Source: Chloroflexi bacterium UBA6077 (GTDB lineage: Bacteria > Chloroflexota > UBA6077). From it: 52,283 nt of DNA. This document shows positions 24,128 to 32,974 of this stretch, one piece after another. The DNA lies in assembly GCA_002436065.1 (NCBI GenBank), contig DIXP01000056.1:1-52283 (forward strand). Direction: 5' to 3'. The first letter of the stretch is position 1. Every line of letters begins with the position of its first letter. A program made the translations under genes and the position numbers. Below the pieces are notes generated by a model. It ran no database searches. It had not been told where the DNA came from and saw only the letters and a program-made list of their open reading frames with translations.

Positions 24128-25636
24128 CTAGATCTCCGGGTCGCCCCCTCTTGCCGCCCCAAGACCGAAGGGTAGAGAGCGCATCCCAAACGAGATCAAG
24201 ACAAGTCCTGCAAGGACCAGGACAACCAGCGATATGGGACGCGTAAGGATAATGGTTATGTCTCCCTGAGACATAACCATGGAGCGCCATAGAGCTTTCT
24301 CCATAATGGGCGCCAGGATAAAGGTGAGAACGGCCGGTGCCATGGGGAGATCCAGCTTCTTGAAGATGTATCCGAGCAGCCCGAAGAGGATCATCAGCCA
24401 GACATCGAAGACGCTGGTGTTGACGCTGTAGGACCCGATAACGATGAAGGTAAGGACAAACGCGAACAGTATGGAATAGGGTATCCGGAGAACCTGGACC
24501 CACAGACTGATGAGGGGAAGGTTGAGAATCAGCAGCATGACGTTGCCGACGTACATGCTGGCGATGACCGGCCAAACGATCTCAGGATGCTCTTTGAAGA
24601 GCAAGGGTCCCGGGACGAGACCGTTCATTATGAAGGCCGTCATGATCACTCCAACGGTTGGAGATGCGGGAATGCCTAGAGTAAAGAGGGGGATCAGCGC
24701 CGCATTGGCGTGGGCGTTGTTGGCGGTTTCCGGGCCGGCAACCCCTTCGATGGCTCCGGTTCCGAACTTCTGTGGCTCTTTGGATGACCGTTTTTCCGTA
24801 ACATAGGACATGAACGTGGATACGGTTCCCGTCATTCCAGGGATCAAGCCGAGGCAGAAACCGATGATGGTGCCTCGAGCGATGGGCCACGCAGAATCCC
24901 GGACATCCTGGCGGGAAGGAACCAGCGAGGCTATTTTGGCATGGAACAGCTGCTTCGCCGGGTTTTCGATGTTGAGCAAGATGTCGCTAACGCCAAAGAG
25001 GCCCATTATGACGGGTACGAACTCGAGCCCGTCCAGAAGCTCCGCAAGGTCGAAGGTGAAGCGTGGGGACCCTACCACGGAGTCCATTCCGACTGTGGCC
25101 AGGAGCATACCGAAGACAGCCATGATCAGGGCCTTGATCATGGACTTGCCGGCAAGACCTGTCACCAGGGAGAGTCCCAGGATCATGAGGGCGAAGTACT
25201 CCGGTGGCCCGAGGTGAAGAGCAGCGCGAGCCAGTGGTGGAGCGGCGATGACCAACCCTATAGTGGCCACAGTGCCCCCAATGAAGGATCCGATGGCAGC
25301 GATGCTAAGGGCCACTCCGGCTCTGCCCTTCTTAGCCATTTGATGGCCATCAAGGAGGGTCACGACGGAATTGGCCTCTCCGGGGACAGCTAGCAACACG
25401 GTGGTAATCGTGCCCCCGTAACAGGCACCGTAGAAGATGGCTGCCAGCATGATGATGGCACCAGTGGGCGGAAGCTGGAAGGTAAGCGGGATGAGCAGGG
25501 CCGCACCTGCGGTGGGGCCGATGCCCGGGAGGACGCCGATGAGCGTTCCCATCAGGCTTCCCAATAGCGCAAACATCAGATTCTCGGGGGAACAGGCTAT
25601 CGAGAACCCCATCATCAACTGCTGGAAAGTATCCAC
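24128..25636 (-). CDS. tctA: Tripartite tricarboxylate transporter large membrane subunit (TctA)
   Basis: A 502-residue permease with about twelve membrane helices. Signature loops of the family are intact: LIGVLPGIGPTAGAALLIPLT near residue 35 and LGLIPGMTGTVSTFMSYV near 260, plus YGACYGGTITTVLLAVPGE and the later TLGIPASPTVG. GTG start with GGAGG 7 nt upstream. It carries the substrate across the inner membrane using an ion gradient, with TctB as small subunit and TctC as receptor. It lies 12 nt after tctB and 103 nt before tctC, the usual B-A-C arrangement being complete here. Confidence 0.95.
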   Translation of the reverse strand: MDTFQQLMMGFSIACSPENLMFALLGSLMGTLIGVLPGIGPTAGAALLIPLTFQLPPTGAIIMLAAIFYGACYGGTITTVLLAVPGEANSVVTLLDGHQMAKKGRAGVALSIAAIGSFIGGTVATIGLVIAAPPLARAALHLGPPEYFALMILGLSLVTGLAGKSMIKALIMAVFGMLLATVGMDSVVGSPRFTFDLAELLDGLEFVPVIMGLFGVSDILLNIENPAKQLFHAKIASLVPSRQDVRDSAWPIARGTIIGFCLGLIPGMTGTVSTFMSYVTEKRSSKEPQKFGTGAIEGVAGPETANNAHANAALIPLFTLGIPASPTVGVIMTAFIMNGLVPGPLLFKEHPEIVWPVIASMYVGNVMLLILNLPLISLWVQVLRIPYSILFAFVLTFIVIGSYSVNTSVFDVWLMILFGLLGYIFKKLDLPMAPAVLTFILAPIMEKALWRSMVMSQGDITIILTRPISLVVLVLAGLVLISFGMRSLPFGLGAARGGDPEI

Positions 25637-25648
25637 TGTGGCGCCTCC

Positions 25649-26125
25649 TTACAGCCCGAGATTCCGAAGGAAGTCTATGGACGATTCTGGAAGATGTACC
25701 TCCAGCCAGGTATTGAAGGCGTAGTAGACTCCGACACTCCCAATCAGGGCGAGCAATAGCATCAACACTGGGTTCTGCCGGCCGAGCATGGTGAGGGTGA
25801 ACAGCAGAAAGGCGAAGATAACTACTTGAAAGCCCAGGAGGTCCATCAGGGCAGCGACGAGAACGAGGGCTATCAGAATCGCAGCTACCCTCAAGAGACC
25901 GGCACGGCCTGGGAGTGGGTCGGACCCTGCTGAGGCTGAGGGTCGAAAGGTGCACTGGGCAAGCCAGCCCAGAGATAGTACTGCCATGCAGGCCCCCAGC
26001 CAGAAGGGGAAGAAGCCAGGGCCGGGGCCAAGGCTGGCGAGATAGCTGAGATTCTGAGATTCAGCTAGTACGTAGACAGCCAGCGAGAAGAAAGCCATGC
26101 TTGCTGCTTGCTCCGCTCTCTGCAT
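25649..26125 (-). CDS. tctB: Tripartite tricarboxylate transporter small membrane subunit (TctB)
   Basis: A 158-residue protein with four hydrophobic helices: near the N-terminus (MAFFSLAVYVLAES), at LGPGPGFFPFWLGACMAVLS, at LLRVAAILIALVLVAALMDLLGF, and at NPVLMLLLALIGSVGVYYAF. The GPGPGFFP motif before the second helix is typical of TctB. GGGGAG lies 6 nt before the ATG. It is the first transporter gene downstream of the GntR regulator gene and reads into tctA. Confidence 0.9.
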   Translation of the reverse strand: MQRAEQAASMAFFSLAVYVLAESQNLSYLASLGPGPGFFPFWLGACMAVLSLGWLAQCTFRPSASAGSDPLPGRAGLLRVAAILIALVLVAALMDLLGFQVVIFAFLLFTLTMLGRQNPVLMLLLALIGSVGVYYAFNTWLEVHLPESSIDFLRNLGL

Positions 26126-26230
26126 GAGCGCTCCCCTTTTCTACGATTGATCGACGGTATCAGCCATAGTGATGCCCGGAACGGGATCGAGGGAACCTGC
26201 GGCAGCCTCCGGCAGCCTCGTGATGGTTTG

Positions 26231-26962
26231 TTACGATGTGGATTGACGACTTGAGAGAGTCGAGGGAGGCAATCCCCTCAGGTGCTCGACCAGGAGCCTG
26301 CCACTCTCCTCGATGTGGCGATACATCAACCGGTTTGCCAGGGGGCCGTTTCGTTGGGATAGGGCTTCGATTAGCGCCATATATTCTGTTGCCGATTCCT
26401 CCGTTCGTTGCGGTCGAACCTGCACTAGTGCCTTGGGGAAGCTCTGGAAGAGTATCTGGCAAAGGCTGGCGAGTGCCCTACCGGAATGCTGCCAGATCAG
26501 GCTGTGTATCTCCCTGTGAATGGCGTTGATGCCTCCGTAGTCTGCTGCTTGGTCTTTGCTGCGCAACAGATCCACCATCTCTTTCAACGCGGCCAGTTGC
26601 CTGTCGGGCAACCTTTCGGCTGCTTGCTCTGCCGCCATCCCTTCTAACAGGGCGCGAAGCCGAAAGACCTCAACTACATCTTCGAAGGAAACGTCGGCTA
26701 CTACGGCGCCCCGGTTGGGGATGCGTCTCAAGAGGCCTTCGGATTCCAGGATGCCGAAGGCTTCGCGAATGGGCATGCGGCTCACATTCAATTGGTGAGC
26801 AACCTCTGCTTCCGGCAATCGCTGCCCGGAAGCAAGCTGACCATTGAGAATGGCGGTCCGGAGGAGATCCACGATGCGGTCCCGCGCCGTCAGTCTAGGC
26901 TCCAGCCGCAGGGAGGCCAGAACAGTGCCCAATGGGTCGGTGGGGGCTGGTAGGGGGCTCAT
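26231..26962 (-). CDS. GntR family regulator with FCD ligand domain
   Basis: A 243-residue repressor-type regulator. Residues about 20-90 are a winged helix-turn-helix (RDRIVDLLRTAILNGQL, GQRLPEAEVAHQLNVSRMP, LLRRIPNRGAVVA). Residues about 95-225 are an all-helical FCD domain with metal/ligand residues such as the His in NAIHREIHSLIWQHSG. FCD regulators sense carboxylates and sugar acids. It is the first gene of the minus-strand operon and probably controls it and itself. AGGTGG lies 7 nt upstream of ATG 26962. A repeated GTATGC upstream is a candidate operator. Confidence 0.88.
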   Translation of the reverse strand: MSPLPAPTDPLGTVLASLRLEPRLTARDRIVDLLRTAILNGQLASGQRLPEAEVAHQLNVSRMPIREAFGILESEGLLRRIPNRGAVVADVSFEDVVEVFRLRALLEGMAAEQAAERLPDRQLAALKEMVDLLRSKDQAADYGGINAIHREIHSLIWQHSGRALASLCQILFQSFPKALVQVRPQRTEESATEYMALIEALSQRNGPLANRLMYRHIEESGRLLVEHLRGLPPSTLSSRQSTS

Positions 26963-26995
26963 AGCGATTCCACCTATCGACTTTACTGCTTACAC

Positions 26996-27018
26996 ATTGT
27001 ATGCCACATTCCGTATGC
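26996..27018 (-). promoter_or_regulatory. Candidate -10 and direct repeat upstream of gntR
   Basis: On the minus strand TACAAT (27001-26996) is a fair -10 box about 34 bases from the ATG, but the matching -35 position (GATGCT) is poor. GTATGC occurs at 26999-27004 and 27013-27018, a 14-bp period that could be a regulator site overlapping the -10. The rest of the gap up to the MFS relic (26963-27257) shows no gene I can support. Confidence 0.3.
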
Positions 27019-27257
27019 AGCATCCTAATGCAGGAGATGCCCGCTGTCAAGATGTTGTTCCGCTTCACGACGTGCGTCACGCATCCCCTCTTCCTGCGTT
27101 TGCAGGTTCCCGCAGACGAACGCCCTGGGTGCAAGCTGTTCGAGGGCGTCGAGGGACCTGCCGACATCATGGATCTGCTCCAGAGAGGCCGACAGGCTGA
27201 TAAGCATGGAGATCTATCTCGCGGAGCGTCGCTAGGCCCCCACTTGGGCGATCATAG

Positions 27258-28009
27258 TCTCGCCCTTGGCGCACTCGACTCCCCACGTATTACGGCTGGG
27301 TCGTGCTGGGCTCGGTGTTCCTGTTCCTGACGCTGAGCTACGGAGTCCACTACTCCTTCTCAGTGTTCTTCGTGGCGCTGATCGAGGACTTCGGCTGGGA
27401 CCGGGCTTCCACGGCCGGAATCCTCTCCATCTACGTACTGATTCTCTCCAGCAGCGGCGCCATCGCGGGCACGCTGGTGGACCGCTTCGGGCCCTCCAGG
27501 GTGGTGCCCTTCGGGGCCGTCCTGATCTCCATCGGACTGGCGGCCACCAGCCGTATCACGGAGTTGTGGCAGTTCTACCTCTTCTTCGGCCTGGGCTGCG
27601 GATTGGGCATCGCCCTGGCCGGCTGGGTGCCATGCGCGGCCCTGATGAACCGCTGGTTCGATACCAAGCGAGAGGCAGCCCTGCTGCTGGTGGGGCGACC
27701 CGAGGAGTTGGGGCTGGTGCTCCTGTTCTCGGTGGCCTTCGCGGTGGGGTACGCTGTGATCGGGCCCGTGAGCCCGGTGGCGGCTGCCGACATCTTTGGT
27801 GGGAAGAACTTCGGCTCCATCTTCGGCGTCATGTGTACTGCCAACGGGATAGGCAGCGCCTTCGGGGCCTGGATGGCTGGCTACGTCTTCGACGTTACCG
27901 GCTCCTACTTCGTGGCCTTTGGGATGGCCATCGCCTCCAGCATCCTCGCCGCCTCAGCCTCTGGCTCGCCGCTCCTCGCAAGGTGCGCAGGGTCGTCAAG
28001 ACCGCCTGA
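27258..28009 (+). pseudogene. Decayed MFS transporter (oxalate/formate antiporter-like)
   Basis: Homology starts at YYGWVVLGSVFLFLTLSYG, but an in-frame stop at 27255-27257 and no good start codon precede it. The N-terminal half runs to ALMNRWFDTKREA, then jumps to LLLVGRPEELGL and again to VLLFSVAFAVGYAVIGPV, omitting segments that in intact MFS proteins hold several helices. The C-terminal helices (IFGVMCTANGIGSAFGAWMA) are good, but the normal C-terminus LWLAAPRKVRRV is found only after a frameshift near 27955, ending at 28009. About 240 codons remain of the usual 400. It is probably non-functional. Confidence 0.75.
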
Positions 28010-28101
28010 TCGCGCCGTTTGCCCCACCGGGGTGAGCGCTGTAAAATGGCTTCAGTTCCCCCATGGAGCCGTCGTGGATTCCACGGGGATTGGTGTGTAG
28101 C

Positions 28102-29100
28102 ATGGAAACAGGTAAGCTCTCTCCCTCCGATCTCCAGCGAATCGTATTCCCCTACCTCGGGGCTCGCCGGCCGGACGTGCTGTCGCGAGCGGCCATCGGC
28201 GAGGATTCCGCCATCATTGACTTCGGCGACTGGGTGTGCGTGCTCTCCACCGACCCCATCACTGGCGCTGCCCATAAGGCCGGATGGCTGGCCGTCCACG
28301 TCTCCTGCAACGACGTCGCGGCGAATGGGGCGGAGCCTGTGGGGGTGCTGGCCACGGTGCTCCTTTCCGAGCAGTCCGAGGAAGGGGAGCTCAGGTCCCT
28401 GATGGAGGATGTGAACCAGGCGGCCTCGGAGTTGGGGATCGAGGTGCTGGGCGGCCACACCGAGGTCACGCCAGGCCTCTCCGCCAACATCGTCTCCTGC
28501 ACCGCCGTTGGCAAGGCCCCCAAGCGCCGCTACGTCACCACCTCGGGCGCACGCCCCGGCAATGCTCTGCTGCTGACCAAGAGTGTGGGGCTGGAGGGCA
28601 CAGCTATCTTGGCTACCGACTTTGAGGACCGGCTCCGGGCTCTCCTGGGCGATGAGATGCTGAAGCGCGCTCAGGGCTTTCGGGCGGAGATCAGCGTGGT
28701 GAAGGACGGCGTAGCCGCCGCCGAACTGGGTGCCACTGCTATGCACGATCCCACTGAGGGCGGTGTCCTGGGGGCGATCCACGAGATGACCACCGCTGGG
28801 GGGCTGGGTGTCGAGGTGTGGACCGATGGCATCCCTATTCGCGAGGAAACCAGGAGGGTGTGCGATGCATTCCACGCCGACCCCCTGAAGCTGATCTCCA
28901 GCGGTGCCATGTTGATCGCGTGTCCGGACGGTGGAGCCATGGTCGAGGGGCTTGCCGCCAGGGGAGTGCCGGCGACCGTAATTGGGAGGTTCACCTCGGA
29001 GGGCCGGTGGCTGGTCTCCGGCGATCGGCGCCGCGAGTTGGAGCTGTCCTACCGGGACGAACTGTGGAGGATCCTGGAGACCGGCCGAGGCTCGGCGTAG
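28102..29100 (+). CDS. AIR synthase-related (HypE-like) protein
   Basis: A 332-residue protein of the PurM/HypE/SelD/ThiL superfamily. The N-terminal ATP-binding part has IGEDSAIIDFGDWVCVLSTD and HVSCNDVAANGAEPVG; the C-terminal part has MHDPTEGGVLGAIHEM, the loop typical of HypE-like members, then SSGAMLIACPDG. The superfamily activates carbonyl or amide groups with ATP. No hydrogenase or hyp genes are present, so HypE function is unlikely, and such stand-alone copies are usually of unknown role. ATG 28102 gives METGKLSPSDLQRI, matching where homologues begin. It is 16 nt upstream of the ClC gene. Confidence 0.78.
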   Translation: METGKLSPSDLQRIVFPYLGARRPDVLSRAAIGEDSAIIDFGDWVCVLSTDPITGAAHKAGWLAVHVSCNDVAANGAEPVGVLATVLLSEQSEEGELRSLMEDVNQAASELGIEVLGGHTEVTPGLSANIVSCTAVGKAPKRRYVTTSGARPGNALLLTKSVGLEGTAILATDFEDRLRALLGDEMLKRAQGFRAEISVVKDGVAAAELGATAMHDPTEGGVLGAIHEMTTAGGLGVEVWTDGIPIREETRRVCDAFHADPLKLISSGAMLIACPDGGAMVEGLAARGVPATVIGRFTSEGRWLVSGDRRRELELSYRDELWRILETGRGSA

Positions 29101-29116
29101 AGATCTGGATGGAATC

Positions 29117-30682
29117 ATGGAGACTAACGTCCAGGCCCAGTACTATCTGGGTCGTGTACGCGATTACCGAACCTTCCGTGTGGTCGCCCTTGCTCTGGCC
29201 ATCGGAGTCCTGGCCGGCTTGGCCGGCATTGCCCTGAGGCTGTTACACCCCTTCTTCCGCGACCTCTTCTTCGTCCACGGCGCGATGCTTCTCTCCTTCC
29301 TCGGCCCCTACTACATTGTACTGCTACCGGCCATTGGGGGGCTCGTCGTCGGGCTGATGGTGGTCTTCCTGGCACGGGAGGCCCGGGGGGCCGGCGTGTC
29401 GGACGTCGTGCAGGCGGTGCTGTTCCGGCGCAGCCGGATGCGAGCCCGCACCGCGGGGGTCAAGGTGGTGGCCACCTCCATAGTCATCGGCTCGGGGGGA
29501 TCGGCCGGCATCGAGGGCCCCATCATTCAGATCGGCAGCGCGATCGGCTCGGCCGTGGGACAGCGGTTGAGCCTCTCCGAGGAGGACACCCGGGTAGTGC
29601 TGGCCGCCGGAGCGGCGGCTGGCATCGCCGCTACCTTCAACACCCCTCTAGCCGGGGTGTTCTTCGCCCTGGAGGTGATCCTGGTCGACTTCAGCAGTCG
29701 CTCCTTCGGCATGGTGGTGATCTCAGCGGTGGCGGCCAACGTCGTGGCCAGAATGGCCCTGAGTGATGAGCCGGTGCTTGCCCTCCCCAACTACCCCATG
29801 GTGCACTATGGGGAACTGCTGCTGTACCTGCTGCTGGGCGGCCTGGCGGCCGTGGTTGGGGTTGCGTTCACCTACACCCTGGACCGTGTGGAGGCTGCCT
29901 TCTCTCGCTGGTCCCTCCCTGACCATCTGAAGCCCGCCGTGGGAGGCTTGATAGTCGGATGTATGGGGTTCTTCCTGCCCCAGCTCTTTGGTCTGGGCTA
30001 CGATACGATCAGTGCCGCCGGTGCTGGGCAGCTATCCCTGACGCTCTTGATGGCCCTGGTGGTGGCCAAGCTGATCGCCACTTCGATCACCGTTGGTTCG
30101 GGGGCCGCGGGAGGGGTAATCGGCCCCTCTCTCTACCTGGGAGGCATGCTCGGCGGGGCGGCGGGGATGCTGTTTCACGCCCTTCTGCCCCAATGGACAT
30201 CCCCCTCCGGAGCCTACGCCGTGGTGGGGATGGCAGCTGTCTTCTCCGCTACGGCGCATGCCCCCATGACCGCTATCTTCACCCTCTTCGAACTTACCAA
30301 CAGCTACGATATGATGCTGCCGCTGATGGTCTCCTGCGTAGCCAGCGGCTACCTGGCCTATCGCATCACCCCGCACACCATCTACAGCGTGGGGCTGACC
30401 CGCAGGGGTGTGGACATCCACAAGGGCCGGCACAGCCTCCTCCTGCAGCCGGGGATGGTCTTCGTGGACCTCCAGGTAACGCCCGAATCGCCGATGGCCG
30501 GCAGGCTAGTGCGAGAGTTGGATTTGCCCTCCGACTGCATTCTCGTTTCGGTGCGGAGTCGCAGCCACTCCTCGATACCTCGGGGAGATACCCTCCTTCA
30601 TCAGGGGGACAGGGTTGTGGTGGTTACCACCCCCGAGAACGAGGAGTGCCTCCGCACCCTGATCGAGGCGCGGCCCGCCTAG
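29117..30682 (+). CDS. ClC family chloride channel/antiporter with C-terminal TrkA-C domain
   Basis: A 521-residue membrane protein. Selectivity-filter motifs of ClC proteins are visible: GAGVSDVVQAV near 85, GSAGIEGPIIQIGSAIGS near 127 with the gating Glu position filled, AAGIAATFNTPLAGVFFALE, and GSGAAGGVIGPSLYLGG near 330. From about 440 a soluble TrkA-C-type regulatory domain follows (FVDLQVTPESPMAGRLVREL ... GDRVVVVTTPENEE, shown in part), which in other transporters binds nucleotides or ions. It may exchange chloride for protons or act as a channel. It is followed after 18 nt by corA, suggesting an ion-transport operon. Confidence 0.9.
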   Translation: METNVQAQYYLGRVRDYRTFRVVALALAIGVLAGLAGIALRLLHPFFRDLFFVHGAMLLSFLGPYYIVLLPAIGGLVVGLMVVFLAREARGAGVSDVVQAVLFRRSRMRARTAGVKVVATSIVIGSGGSAGIEGPIIQIGSAIGSAVGQRLSLSEEDTRVVLAAGAAAGIAATFNTPLAGVFFALEVILVDFSSRSFGMVVISAVAANVVARMALSDEPVLALPNYPMVHYGELLLYLLLGGLAAVVGVAFTYTLDRVEAAFSRWSLPDHLKPAVGGLIVGCMGFFLPQLFGLGYDTISAAGAGQLSLTLLMALVVAKLIATSITVGSGAAGGVIGPSLYLGGMLGGAAGMLFHALLPQWTSPSGAYAVVGMAAVFSATAHAPMTAIFTLFELTNSYDMMLPLMVSCVASGYLAYRITPHTIYSVGLTRRGVDIHKGRHSLLLQPGMVFVDLQVTPESPMAGRLVRELDLPSDCILVSVRSRSHSSIPRGDTLLHQGDRVVVVTTPENEECLRTLIEARPA

Positions 30683-30700
30683 GACTCGCCCTCTGCTACA

Positions 30701-31705
30701 ATGATGGCAGCCAACCAGACGTTTGGATACCCCACATCGATGATCAAGCCGTTGTTGCATCTTCCCCGCCATGGGTTCTCGAGCGAGGTTGATCTCTCCA
30801 ACTTGAAAGCCCTGTTGGAGACCAAGCACGCCGTCCTCTGGTTAGACATCCAGGATCCCATGCCCGAGGAGTTGGCCCTCCTCGAGCGGGAGTTCGGTTT
30901 CCACGAACTTGCCCTGGAAGACGTTGCCCATCCGCACGAACGTCCCAAGCTGGAGGAGTACGAACAGCACTACTTCCTGGTCTTCTACTCCGTAGGGTTG
31001 ACCGAGGAGGACGAGCCAATCCTGGCGGAGCTGGACCTCTTCGTGGGGGCCAACTACGTGGTGGCCGTCCACCGCCAACCGATCCCCGAGATCGAGGAGG
31101 CCGCGAATCGCTGGCAGCACAACCAGGCCCTCCTGGAGCATGGGGTTGGGGCGCTGGTCCATGCCCTGTTGGACAGTGTGGTGGACGGCTACTTTCGCGT
31201 GGCCGACCGGGTCGCCGAGCGGGTGGGGGAGTTGGAGGAGGCCATCTTCAGAGGCGCCGACCAACAGACATTGCAGGAGGTGTTCATCCTGAAGAAGCGG
31301 CTCCTCGGGCTTCGCCGCCTGTTGGGGCCAGAGCGAGACGTGCTCAACGTCCTGTTGCGTCGGGACCTTCCGTTCCTGGATAGCAGGACGGTCGTCTACC
31401 TGCGGGACGTGTACGACCACCTGGCGCGGATCACCGACGTGGTGGACCTGCAGAGCGACCTGCTCACCAGTGTCATGGACGTCTACCTCTCCAGCGTGTC
31501 CAACCGACTGAACCAGATAGTGAAGACTCTGACCTCTGTAACGATCATCTTGATGACCGTGACTCTGGTGGCAAGCATCTACGGGATGAACTTTCGGAAC
31601 GTCCCCGAGTTTGAATGGAGCTATGGCTACCCCTGGGCGCTCTCTCTCATGGCGATACTGAGCGTCGGCCTGTACATACTCCTCCGTCGCAGGGATTGGC
31701 TCTAG
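30701..31705 (+). CDS. corA: Magnesium/cobalt transporter CorA
   Basis: A 334-residue CorA protein mediating Mg2+ (and Co2+/Ni2+) influx. The N-terminal cytoplasmic domain has LWLDIQDPMPEELALLE and HPHERPKLEEYEQHYFLVFY; a long stalk helix follows, then two C-terminal membrane helices with the selectivity motif YGMNF at about residue 293. The C-terminus is basic (LLRRRDWL), typical of the family. ATG 30701 and the next codon (ATG) are equivalent starts. It lies 18 nt after the ClC gene. Confidence 0.95.
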   Translation: MMAANQTFGYPTSMIKPLLHLPRHGFSSEVDLSNLKALLETKHAVLWLDIQDPMPEELALLEREFGFHELALEDVAHPHERPKLEEYEQHYFLVFYSVGLTEEDEPILAELDLFVGANYVVAVHRQPIPEIEEAANRWQHNQALLEHGVGALVHALLDSVVDGYFRVADRVAERVGELEEAIFRGADQQTLQEVFILKKRLLGLRRLLGPERDVLNVLLRRDLPFLDSRTVVYLRDVYDHLARITDVVDLQSDLLTSVMDVYLSSVSNRLNQIVKTLTSVTIILMTVTLVASIYGMNFRNVPEFEWSYGYPWALSLMAILSVGLYILLRRRDWL

Positions 31706-31733
31706 GCACCACCACTATTAGAGCTCGACGAAA

Positions 31734-31810
31734 CTAGTTTTGGTAGGCGGCGAAGCCGCCCGCGCTCCCGGCATAGGCTGCCATCTGGCAGCCTATCGAA
31801 ACCAGTTTGG
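31734..31810 (+). repeat. Family A palindromic repeat, copy 2, with an extra flanking unit
   Basis: The 53-nt unit at 31758-31810 matches 14425-14477 with two compensating differences in the stem. To its left are CGAAACTAGTTTTGG, nearly a direct copy of the right-hand end CGAAACCAGTTTGG, and a small GGCGGC-GAA-GCCGCC hairpin. The element therefore looks like a double-hairpin block bounded by CGAAACYAGTTTGG. It lies in the gap after corA. Further right, near 31898-31927, is a GCTAACGGCTGATTGCTGATCA motif that resembles similar words near 32830 and 32960. Confidence 0.7.
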
Positions 31811-31928
31811 TCGTGTACTAGCCTGCTGATGACCTTTCCCCCTAGTCCCAGGGCAACGCTTGCGCCGAGTTGATGCAGGGCAGCTGTCCGATGAGGTTGG
31901 CGGCCGATAGCTAACGGCTGATTGCTGA

Positions 31929-32753
31929 TCACGCGGCCTTCTCGTCCTGCTTCTGCAACTCCTCCCACTCCTCCTGACGGGCATCGCGGTAGCCCCACTC
32001 CTGGATGTCCAGGGAGTAGGTACCTATCCCATCCAGCAGGAATCCCCGGCACAGCTTACCTCCGGCCCACGGCTCAATACGGCTCTGCTTGAGCCGCCCG
32101 AGTAGTTCATCCAGTACCCATGGGGGGATGGAGGTCCGGTGGGATGGATAGACGTATCGGAAGGTTATGAGGTGAGACAGCAGCACCTCCCAGTGGTCCC
32201 CAAACCGGTCGAGCAGATGCCTCCAATCCAGCTTCTTCGCGGTGGCCAGCAGCAGGTGGTAGACGTCTCCTGCATCGTTACGCTCCCGGCTGCCCACAAA
32301 TGCCTTGGAGTAGATCATCTCCTCGGGGGGGGCTATCCAGCTCTCTACCCCCAGCACGATCGCCGGCCTCGCCTGGTCGATGTAGCTCTTGTCCACGTAC
32401 TGCAGCCAGTTGCCCATGCCGTAGATCAGGTCCACCTTGTTCCCACTCAGCAGGGCTTCGGCCAACCATTCGGCATGCTTCACCCTGGAGACGAAACCGG
32501 CGGCACGCATCGCCTGTATGGCGCGATCCACATCCTTTTTCAGGAGGAAGAGGTCGAGGTCCTTCGCTGCCCGCCAGTAGCCGCTGTACCAGTGAAGCCC
32601 CAGTGCACCTCCTACCACGTATGGTATCTTGGCCCCGTTCATAGCCCGCAGCGCCTTCTGGAAGACTGCCCTGGTCTCTTCGCTCATCGGGTAGTCGCTG
32701 GGGGCCGCTCGCCCTCCGGGCCATATCCGCTTCACCTTGCTGGCTATCCTCAT
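31929..32753 (-). CDS. Nucleotidyltransferase-fold protein
   Basis: A 274-residue protein with a nucleotidyltransferase core: IPYVVGGALGLHWYSGY (the GG loop), AKDLDLFLLKKDVD (the DxD metal pair) and GNKVDLIYGMGNW (third acidic residue). Similar stand-alone proteins include minor nucleotidyltransferases and AbiEii-like factors. It lacks an obvious HEPN or AbiEi partner. ATG 32753 (MRIASKVKRIW) has GGAG 9 nt upstream; a longer frame is open. The C-terminal 50 residues are charged and Glu/Lys-rich. Substrate and role are unknown. Confidence 0.65.
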   Translation of the reverse strand: MRIASKVKRIWPGGRAAPSDYPMSEETRAVFQKALRAMNGAKIPYVVGGALGLHWYSGYWRAAKDLDLFLLKKDVDRAIQAMRAAGFVSRVKHAEWLAEALLSGNKVDLIYGMGNWLQYVDKSYIDQARPAIVLGVESWIAPPEEMIYSKAFVGSRERNDAGDVYHLLLATAKKLDWRHLLDRFGDHWEVLLSHLITFRYVYPSHRTSIPPWVLDELLGRLKQSRIEPWAGGKLCRGFLLDGIGTYSLDIQEWGYRDARQEEWEELQKQDEKAA

Positions 32754-32925
32754 TGACTGGGACTCCAATCGTCCGCCGGATACCGAGCGCATTTACGCGG
32801 CGCCGGCGGAAGCCAGGGCAAGAGGTATACCAAACATAGCTGTCAGCTGTCAGCATTCGGCATAGAGCAGGTGGGATGTGGTATTGCGAAACAGGGGTCA
32901 GTAGTGAAGCCTTTGGGTAGACAAG

Positions 32926-32956
32926 CAAAGGGGGCGCGGCTGCCGCGCCCCCTTTG
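32926..32956 (-). terminator. Strong GC-rich hairpin after the iron alcohol dehydrogenase
   Basis: Arms 32926-32940 and 32942-32956 are reverse complements (CAAAGGGGGCGCGGC / GCCGCGCCCCCTTTG), giving a 14-bp stem with a three-base loop 18 nt past the stop. It lacks a long T-tract but carries A/T at the stem base. It probably ends the dehydrogenase transcript. Confidence 0.7.
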
Positions 32957-32974
32957 AAAGCTGATCGCTGACAG

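Noticed and set aside
26963..27257. A small gene between gntR and the MFS relic
   Set aside because: Several short frames exist on both strands but none has a ribosome site or a recognisable product.
28102..29100. True HypE hydrogenase maturation factor
   Set aside because: No hydrogenase or other hyp genes, and the HypE C-terminal Cys tail is not seen (ends in GRGSA).
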